DNA of 11,426 nucleotides from JAIPEL01 sp050115795 (lineage in GTDB: Bacteria; Desulfobacterota; Desulfobacteria; Desulfobacterales; CAFBRK01), in the NCBI GenBank assembly GCA_050115795.1, contig JASFPT010000117.1, forward strand, positions 1-11,426, given 5' to 3'. The first letter of the stretch is position 1; each line of letters begins with the position of its first letter. The notes below the pieces were generated by a model. It made no database searches, had not been told where the DNA came from, and worked only from the letters and a program-made list of their open reading frames with translations. Below are positions 6,130-11,426 of the stretch, piece by piece. The position numbers were made by a program, and so were the translations under genes.

Positions 6130-7854
6130 TCAGGGGCTCGTTTGCACCATCAGCTCCTTCCGGTACTGGTCCAGGAGCGTCGCTTTTGACACCATTCCCA
6201 GGAACCGATCGCCGGCCACCACCGGCAGGGTGAAGAGCCGGTTTCTGTCCATATGCCGCAAAACATCGGAGAGGTCGTCATCCGGATGCACGGTTTCCAC
6301 CCGGGTGTCCATGATCTGACCGACCAGTACCGCATCGTACAGGGCCGGATTGAACAAATAGGCCCGGACGTCGTCGAGCTGGATCATGCCGAGAAACCGG
6401 CCGGTGGTTTCGTCTTCCACCGGAAAATGGTTCCGATGGCTTCGCTTGATCACCCCGATAAACTCCCGTAGCGGCATGTTCGGATGGACCCGGATGCAGT
6501 CGGTCTCCAGCAGCTCTGCGATGCTCAGGTCGGCCAGGACCCTGGCATCGGTTCCGGGGCGCAGCAGCTGGCCTTTTTCCACCAGCTCCCGGAGGTAAAA
6601 AGAGGCCGGCTCCACATAGTGGCATACGGTCGTCGACAGCGCAGAGACGATGATCAACGGCAGGATCACCTCATAGCTTCCGGTGATCTCCACGATCAAA
6701 AAAACGCCGGTCAGCGGGGCCTGGAGCATCCCGCTGATCAGGCCGGCCATGCCCAGCAGGGCAAAGCAGCCTTCGTTCACCCAGGATATGGCCGGAAAGA
6801 GCAGGCACAGGGCTCGGTGAAAGACCAGACCGGTGAGGCTGCCGACCACCAGGGCCGGGGCAAATATGCCGCCGGAGCCGCCGGAGCCGAGGGTCAGTGC
6901 GGTGGCCAACATCTTGGCGGCAAGCGCCACGGCAACAAACGCCAGTCCGGGGGTAAAGGAGCCTTCGATCATCTCCCGGATCGGGTGGTATCCTTCGCCC
7001 AGCACAACCGGCAGCAGCAGGCCGATCACACCCACCGCGCATCCGCCCAGGGCCGCACGCTGCCAGGCAGAGGAGACCAGCCGGGAGGAAACCTGTGCAG
7101 TCGATCGAAGCATCCGCGTCAAACCGACCGAGGCCCCGGCGCAGACCAGGGCCAGCAGGAAGCTGGCCAGAATGTCGGCCAGATCGATGTGAAACAAACG
7201 ATGGCTGAAGGCGATCTGGTTTCCCTGAAGCAGGCGGCTGACTTCGGTTCCGGCCACCGAGGCGATGGCAATCGGGATGATGTTGAGCGCTTTCCACTCC
7301 CCCAGGATGACCTCGATGGAAAAGACCATCCCGGCAATGGGGGCATTGAAGATGGAGGAGATCGCACCGGCGGCTCCGCAGCCGACCAGGGCGACCCGCT
7401 GGCGTTCGTTGAGGGAGAAGAAACGGGCGATGTTGGAGCCGATGGCGGCTCCGCTCATGACCACGGGGGCCTCGGGGCCTGCCGAACCGCCGCTGCCGAT
7501 GGTCAGACAGCTGGAGATCAGCCGGGAGAAGCTGGACCGAAACCGCAGCAACCCCCCGTAGCGGGAGACGCTGTAAATGATTTCCGGGACGCCGTGGCCG
7601 GCGCCTTCGCGCAGGACCTTGTTGAGAAAAAGGGACGAGAGGGCGGCGCCGGCGCCGGGCAGCAGAAACGCCCACCAGTTGTGCCGCATTGGATGAAGCC
7701 ATTCGAGCATGGCCACCAGGGAACGATTCAGGGCCACCGCGGCAAGTCCGCTGCACGCCCCCACGATGATGGCGATCAAGATCATCAGGAGGCGGTCGTC
7801 GAACCGGAAGAAGGACCAGGTCCCGGGCCGGCGCCATAAACGAAAAAAGTTCAT
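6130..7854 (-). CDS. CLC-type chloride channel/transporter with two CBS domains
   Basis: This 574-aa inner-membrane protein consists of a CLC membrane domain (about 20-425, many hydrophobic helices) and a cytoplasmic pair of CBS domains (about 437-570) that in other CLCs bind adenine nucleotides. Anion-pathway motifs: GHGVPE (86-91, for GSGIP), GGSAGPEAP (122-130) with E128 matching the gating glutamate, GSGGSGGIFAP (323-333), and Y420 in ASFYLREL, matching the pore tyrosine. E181 and V182 in FSIEV replace the EE of E. coli ClcA, so the inner proton-transfer glutamate is missing. The ATG at 7854 is preferred over upstream in-frame codons because it begins the conserved part and lies 26 bp after the previous gene's stop; GGAAAAGG upstream is only a fair ribosome site. 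It is probably co-transcribed with the HTH-EIIA gene. Confidence 0.93.
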   Translation of the reverse strand: MNFFRLWRRPGTWSFFRFDDRLLMILIAIIVGACSGLAAVALNRSLVAMLEWLHPMRHNWWAFLLPGAGAALSSLFLNKVLREGAGHGVPEIIYSVSRYGGLLRFRSSFSRLISSCLTIGSGGSAGPEAPVVMSGAAIGSNIARFFSLNERQRVALVGCGAAGAISSIFNAPIAGMVFSIEVILGEWKALNIIPIAIASVAGTEVSRLLQGNQIAFSHRLFHIDLADILASFLLALVCAGASVGLTRMLRSTAQVSSRLVSSAWQRAALGGCAVGVIGLLLPVVLGEGYHPIREMIEGSFTPGLAFVAVALAAKMLATALTLGSGGSGGIFAPALVVGSLTGLVFHRALCLLFPAISWVNEGCFALLGMAGLISGMLQAPLTGVFLIVEITGSYEVILPLIIVSALSTTVCHYVEPASFYLRELVEKGQLLRPGTDARVLADLSIAELLETDCIRVHPNMPLREFIGVIKRSHRNHFPVEDETTGRFLGMIQLDDVRAYLFNPALYDAVLVGQIMDTRVETVHPDDDLSDVLRHMDRNRLFTLPVVAGDRFLGMVSKATLLDQYRKELMVQTSP

Positions 7855-7880
7855 CGGATCGTAGCCTTTTCCAGCAACAC

Positions 7881-8573
7881 TCAGGACTCCGCGGCCTCCA
7901 GGGCCTGCTCGAATTCGGCGATTCTCGAAAAAAGCGCGTCCGGATCGGGCTGCTTCTGCAAGAACGCGACAAAATCGGTGTTTCGGACGCAAAACGACAA
8001 CCGGGAGAGCAGATGCAGGTGAATCTTGACCGTCGGGCTGAGCATCAAGAACAGCACGAAAACAGGGCGGTCGTCCACTGCGGAAAAGTGCACCGGTTTT
8101 TCCAAGAAGCAGGTAAAGATGCGGGGCGAATCGATCGAGCCTTCAATCGGAGTTCTCGGATGGGGAATGGCGACGCCGTTGCCGATGCCGGTGGAGGCCA
8201 TCGCCTCGCGCTCCCGGAGGCTGTCGAGCAGCGCCGTACGGTCGGAATCGGACAGGTCGGGGACTTGACGGACGGCTGCCGCCAGGGCGTCATCCGCATC
8301 CGAAGCCGGGATGCCATAGAAGACACCGCCGCGCTGCATGACCTGAAGGAGGCTTTCCGGGTCGGTTTCGTCCCGGGTTGTTCCCGCTTCATCGTGCTGG
8401 CGGGTCGAAAACAAAAGGTTGTGCTTCCGGGCCCATTGCTCCAGTGCGTTCGCCTTGAACATGCAGCGATCGTTTACCCGCAGGACCGGAATCCGCCCCT
8501 GCCGTATCCACCGGTCCAGCGTTCCCGTTCGCAGGCCGAGCCGATTTGCCAGTTCTGTAATGTCGAGTTCCAT
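7881..8573 (-). CDS. HTH-EIIA fusion: MerR/excisionase-type DNA-binding domain plus PtsN-like PTS EIIA
   Basis: This is a 230-aa two-domain protein. Residues 1-55 (ITELANRLGLRTGTLDRWIRQGRIPVLRVNDRCMF then ALEQWARKHNLL) match the excisionase/MerR-like helix-turn-helix. Residues about 75-225 match the PTS EIIA type 2 domain (fructose/mannitol/Ntr), with GIGNGVAIPHPR carrying the phospho-accepting His138, and KIHLHLL carrying the second conserved His. EIIA(Ntr) takes phosphate from NPr and regulates potassium and carbon/nitrogen functions by binding partners. Length of EIIA(Ntr) alone is about 150-160 aa, so the HTH is an added module. The start at 8573 is chosen because the HTH begins at once; the frame stays open 19 codons further, and the ribosome site (GGATAGGC) is weak. 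It lies just upstream of the CLC gene, with a promoter at 8721-8749. Confidence 0.88.
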   Translation of the reverse strand: MELDITELANRLGLRTGTLDRWIRQGRIPVLRVNDRCMFKANALEQWARKHNLLFSTRQHDEAGTTRDETDPESLLQVMQRGGVFYGIPASDADDALAAAVRQVPDLSDSDRTALLDSLREREAMASTGIGNGVAIPHPRTPIEGSIDSPRIFTCFLEKPVHFSAVDDRPVFVLFLMLSPTVKIHLHLLSRLSFCVRNTDFVAFLQKQPDPDALFSRIAEFEQALEAAES

Positions 8574-8643
8574 GCCTATCCAATCACCATCGCCATCGAC
8601 GCGGCCCCCACCCGGCCCGGTCGGGTTCATTGATCAGAGGCCA

Positions 8644-8696
8644 TCTCAAAATTCCCCCTGAACCCCGCCACGTTTCCCGGCTCCGTATTTTTGAGA
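8644..8696. repeat. 8-bp inverted repeat in the leader of the HTH-EIIA gene
   Basis: TCTCAAAA (8644-8651) and TTTTGAGA (8689-8696) are exact complements separated by 37 nt. They lie between the predicted transcription start and the HTH-EIIA start codon. The block could be an operator-like palindrome, a leader stem, or the ends of a small repeat element; nothing distinguishes these. Confidence 0.4.
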
Positions 8697-8720
8697 CAGA
8701 TTCTAGTAACCAAATCAATT

Positions 8721-8749
8721 ACTTTAACTGGAAACGGCAATTCGGTCAA
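8721..8749 (-). promoter_or_regulatory. Sigma70-like promoter for the HTH-EIIA / CLC unit
   Basis: On the minus strand TTGACC (8749-8744) matches the -35 consensus at five of six positions and TAAAGT (8726-8721) matches -10 at four of six, with a 17-nt spacer. The predicted transcript would begin near 8714 and have a leader of about 140 nt before the ATG at 8573. The promoter sits directly downstream of the sdh terminator, which would insulate it. Of the 372-bp gap 8574-8945, only this promoter, the inverted repeat and the terminator are recognisable; I see no small gene in it. Confidence 0.6.
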
Positions 8750-8772
8750 CCGAACAGAAAACAACACAGACG

Positions 8773-8806
8773 GCCGCTCCCGGCAATCCGGGTTGCCGGG
8801 AGCGGC
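8773..8806 (-). terminator. Intrinsic terminator of the sdh/frd operon
   Basis: A perfect 14-bp stem, GCCGCTCCCGGCAA (8773-8786) with TTGCCGGGAGCGGC (8793-8806), closes a 6-nt loop. On the minus strand it is followed by CGTCTGTGTTGTTTTCTGTT, a T-rich tail that starts a few bases after the stem. It lies about 140 bp past the sdhB stop. A smaller hairpin, CCGCAG (8879-8884) / CTGCGG (8892-8897), precedes it. Confidence 0.75.
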
Positions 8807-8945
8807 GGGGAATCGTTCATTTCGGTTGTCGAAAGGAATTGGGAATCGGCAGAACCGCTTCCCGGGCAGACAGGCCATCCGCAGCGAAGCCCTGCGGCCC
8901 GCCGGGAGGCCGGGGAAAAAGGCATTCGGCGCTGAACCGGGGCCG

Positions 8946-9710
8946 CTATTCTTCCCTGGATCCGAGGCCGGCCTTGTAAAACTCCCGGTTGAGCCGGGCG
9001 ATGTTGGCGATGGAGATTTCCTTTGGACAGGCGGCTTCGCATTCCTTGTGGTTGGAACAGTTGCCGAAGGCCAGGGCGTCCATCGTGCGAATCATCGAAA
9101 TTGCCCGTTTGGCCGCCTCGGGACGGCCCTGGGGCAGCAGGGCCAGATGGGAGACCTTGGCGCCCACAAAGAGCATGGCCGATGCATTCGGACACGCCGC
9201 CACACAAGCGCCGCAGCCGATGCAGGCGGCCGCATCGAAGGCCAGCTCGGCGTTATTCGCGGGCACCGGCAGACTGTTGGCATCCGGGGCACTTCCCGTG
9301 TTGACCGAAATGTATCCGCCGGACTGAATCAGCTTGTCCAGACTGCCGCGGTCCACCACCAGGTCCTTGAGCACGGGAAACGCCCGCGCCCGCCACGGTT
9401 CGATGACGATCGTGTCCCCGTCTGAAAAGTGCCGCATGTGCAGCTGGCACAGCGTGGTCCCCTTTTCCGGGCCGTGGGGCTGGCCGTTGACCACCGCCCC
9501 GCAGGAGCCGCAGATCCCTTCCCGGCAGTCGTGGTCGAAGGCGATCGGCTCCTTGCCGTCCAGGGTCAGCTGCTCGTTGACCACGTCGAGCATTTCCAGA
9601 AAGGACATGTCCGTGGAGATGTTCCCGGCTTGATAGGTCTCGAGCCTGCCTCTGACGTTGGCGCCCTGCTGGCGCCAGACTTTCAGCGTGATGTTGATCG
9701 ACTTGCTCAC
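8946..9710 (-). CDS. sdhB: Succinate dehydrogenase / fumarate reductase iron-sulfur subunit
   Basis: This 254-aa subunit passes electrons between the flavoprotein and the membrane quinone site of complex II. The [2Fe-2S] ferredoxin domain has C62, C67, C70 (CREGICGSC) and C88. The second domain has C163, C166, C169, C173 (CIGCGACVAACP) and C218, C224, C228 (CSNHKECEAACP), which supply the [4Fe-4S] and [3Fe-4S] clusters. All eleven expected cysteines are present. The start is GTG at 9710, with AAAGGAG 6 nt upstream, overlapping the sdhA stop as GTGA. A longer frame upstream runs through sdhA and is not used. Sequence resembles the subunits seen with a single cytochrome b anchor; direction (succinate oxidation or fumarate reduction) cannot be told from this gene, so frdB is an equally valid name. 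Confidence 0.95.
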   Translation of the reverse strand: MSKSINITLKVWRQQGANVRGRLETYQAGNISTDMSFLEMLDVVNEQLTLDGKEPIAFDHDCREGICGSCGAVVNGQPHGPEKGTTLCQLHMRHFSDGDTIVIEPWRARAFPVLKDLVVDRGSLDKLIQSGGYISVNTGSAPDANSLPVPANNAELAFDAAACIGCGACVAACPNASAMLFVGAKVSHLALLPQGRPEAAKRAISMIRTMDALAFGNCSNHKECEAACPKEISIANIARLNREFYKAGLGSREE

Positions 9711-11426
9711 TTGTAGCTCCTTTGTGCCAGGTGGACGTGCTCGAATTCCAGCGGCTCCCGGTGCTGGATCGGCTCTTTTCCCGCCCCGGCGTACTCCCAG
9801 GCGGCGACGTGGCTGAAGTGCTCGTCGTCTCGCAGGGCCTCGCCCTCCTCGGTCTGAAAGGCCTCGTTGAAATGACCGCCGCACGACTCCTGCCGGTCGA
9901 GGGCGTCGATGACCATCAGTTCGGCAAACTCCAGAAAATCGGCCACCCGGCCGGCTTTTTCCAGGCTCTGGTTCAGATCCTCGTTCTTGCCGGGAACCAG
10001 GGCGTTTTTCCAGAACTCCTCTTGCAGGGCCTGTACCAGGCCCCGGGCCTTTTCAAGCCCCTCGTTGTTCCGGGACATACCGCAGTAGTCCCACATGATC
10101 TGGCCCAGCTCCCGGTGAATGTCGTCCACGGTCCGATGGCCGTTGATCGACAGCAATTTGTCGATGCGCTCTTTGACCGAGGCGGCGGCCTCGGCAAACG
10201 CCGGGTGGTCGGGGGTCACCTTGTCCCAGGATTCTGAAGCCAGGTATCCGCCGATGGTGTAGGGAATGACGAAGTAGCCGTCGGCCAGTCCCTGCATCAG
10301 GGCGCTGGCGCCCAGGCGGTTGGCCCCGTGGTCGGAGAAGTTGGCCTCGCCCAATACGAACAGACCGTCGATGGTGCTCATCAGGTTGTAGTCGACCCAC
10401 AGTCCGCCCATGGTGTAGTGGACCGCCGGATAAATCATCATCGGCGTCTCGTAGGGATTGTCGGCGGTGATCTTTTCGTACATGGCAAACAGGTTGCCGT
10501 ATTTTTTTTCGATGGTGGCGCGGCCGTCTCGTTTGATGGCGTCGGAAAAGTCCAGATAGACGGCAAGGCCGGTCTCCCCGACGCCGCGGCCTTCGTCGCA
10601 GACCTGCTTGGCGTTTCGGGAGGCCACATCCCGGGGGACCAGGTTGCCGAAGCTCGGGTACTTGCGCTCCAGGTAGTAGTCTCTTTCGGCTTCGGGAATC
10701 TGGCCCGGCGGACGCTTGTCGCCGGCTTTTTTCGGCACCCAGACCCGGCCGTCGTTTCGAAGGCTTTCGCTCATCAGGGTCAGCTTGGACTGATAGGTGC
10801 CGTGCACCGGGATGCAGGTGGGGTGGATCTGGGTAAAGCACGGATTGGCAAAATACGCGCCGCGCCGGTGGGCCCGGTAGGTGGCCGTCACGTTGCTGGC
10901 CATGGCATTGGTGGACAGGTAAAACACGTTGCCGTATCCGCCCGTGCACAGCAGCACCGCATGGCCGGCGTGGGTCTCGATCTCGCCGGTGATCATGTTG
11001 CGCACCACGATCCCCTTGGCCTTGCCGTCTGCCACCACCAGATCGAGCATCTCCCGGCGCGGGTACATCTCGACCTTGCCGGCAGCCACCTGGCGCATCA
11101 GGGCGCTGTAGGCGCCCAGCAGCAGCTGCTGGCCGGTCTGGCCCCGGGCGTAAAAGGTCCGGGAGACCTGGGCGCCGCCGAAGCTTCGGTTGGCAAGCAA
11201 CCCGCCGTATTCCCGGGCGAAGGGGACTCCCTGCGCCGTGCACTGGTCGATGATGGCATTGCTGATCTGGGCCAGACGGTAGACGTTGGCCTCCCGGGCC
11301 CTGAAATCACCGCCTTTGACCGTGTCGTAAAAAAGCCGCCAGATGCTGTCGCCTTCGTTGGTGTAGTTCTTGGCGGCGTTGATGCCGCCCTGGGCGGCGA
11401 TGCTGTGCGCCCTTCGGGCCGAGTCG
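9707..11426 (-). CDS. sdhA: Succinate dehydrogenase / fumarate reductase flavoprotein subunit (5' end outside the window)
   Basis: The visible 572 residues lack only the N-terminal FAD-binding start, about 40-50 residues by comparison with family length; the frame is open to the window edge. This subunit carries covalent FAD and interconverts succinate and fumarate. Near the edge, RRAHSIAAQGGINAAKNY contains the His (codon 11407-11405) expected to hold FAD. Further on are FYARGQTGQQLL, HPTCIPVHG and SESLRNDGR with the likely catalytic Arg, HYTMGGLWVDYN, and GEANFSDHGANRLGASALMQGL, which forms the second half of the FAD site. An internal TTG at 11200 is not the start, because conserved sequence continues upstream of it. 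The stop overlaps sdhB. A cytochrome b gene is expected upstream, beyond the edge. Confidence 0.96.
   Translation of the reverse strand, partial: DSARRAHSIAAQGGINAAKNYTNEGDSIWRLFYDTVKGGDFRAREANVYRLAQISNAIIDQCTAQGVPFAREYGGLLANRSFGGAQVSRTFYARGQTGQQLLLGAYSALMRQVAAGKVEMYPRREMLDLVVADGKAKGIVVRNMITGEIETHAGHAVLLCTGGYGNVFYLSTNAMASNVTATYRAHRRGAYFANPCFTQIHPTCIPVHGTYQSKLTLMSESLRNDGRVWVPKKAGDKRPPGQIPEAERDYYLERKYPSFGNLVPRDVASRNAKQVCDEGRGVGETGLAVYLDFSDAIKRDGRATIEKKYGNLFAMYEKITADNPYETPMMIYPAVHYTMGGLWVDYNLMSTIDGLFVLGEANFSDHGANRLGASALMQGLADGYFVIPYTIGGYLASESWDKVTPDHPAFAEAAASVKERIDKLLSINGHRTVDDIHRELGQIMWDYCGMSRNNEGLEKARGLVQALQEEFWKNALVPGKNEDLNQSLEKAGRVADFLEFAELMVIDALDRQESCGGHFNEAFQTEEGEALRDDEHFSHVAAWEYAGAGKEPIQHREPLEFEHVHLAQRSYK

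Noticed and set aside
6484..7839. 451-codon open frame on the plus strand opposite the CLC gene
   Set aside because: The translation is Gly/Gln/Asp-rich without domains, which is typical of the antisense of a membrane-protein gene at high G+C.
8946..9884. 312-aa version of SdhB starting at 9884
   Set aside because: The extra 58 residues lie in sdhA in a different frame and are Arg/Pro-rich; the GTG at 9710 has a proper ribosome site and the family N-terminus.

Overview
The window is about 60% G+C, densely coded and chromosomal in character. It most likely comes from a Gram-negative anaerobe of the Desulfobacterota (former Deltaproteobacteria). I infer this from four things: the tRNA-Ser / dnaX / ebfC / recR order; a fused-polypeptide-type succinate dehydrogenase/fumarate reductase with flavoprotein and iron-sulfur subunits in that order; a heptosyltransferase-like GT9 enzyme (Gram-negative envelope); and intergenic degenerate 7-bp tandem repeats, which I associate with that group from memory. 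Nothing in the sequence fixes the genus.

Layout. 7-100 (+) is a complete tRNA-Ser(GGA). 290-2949 (+) is a replication/repair cluster: dnaX (clamp-loader tau subunit), ebfC/ybaB (nucleoid-associated protein, ATGA overlap with dnaX) and recR (RecFOR repair mediator). 2939-3116 is a palindrome-rich intergenic block. 3167-3568 (+) is a YkgJ-type cysteine-cluster protein, convergent with the following minus-strand genes at a distance of only 4 bp. From there to the right edge every gene is on the minus strand. Read in the direction of transcription from the right edge they are: sdhA/frdA (5' end outside the window), sdhB/frdB (4-nt overlap), a strong hairpin terminator, a good sigma70-like promoter, an HTH-EIIA(Ntr) fusion gene, a CLC chloride transporter with two CBS domains, a two-domain universal stress protein, a GT9 glycosyltransferase, and a 93-aa unrecognised protein with a winged-helix-like pattern.

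How the genes work together. dnaX-ebfC-recR is a well-known conserved replication/repair unit. SdhA and SdhB form the catalytic, cytosol-facing half of complex II; the membrane cytochrome b subunit is expected just outside the window. The most interesting accessory unit is 5119-8573: a DNA-binding-domain/PTS EIIA fusion, a CLC protein with nucleotide-binding CBS domains and a UspA-type nucleotide-binding protein, in one direction behind one recognisable promoter. It could link phosphotransfer or energy state to anion transport, but that is an inference. The CLC protein has the channel-like Val in place of the inner proton-transfer Glu. I found no CRISPR array, phage, transposase, toxin-antitoxin or defence system. 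The unexplained material is mainly in the intergenic repeats and hairpins.
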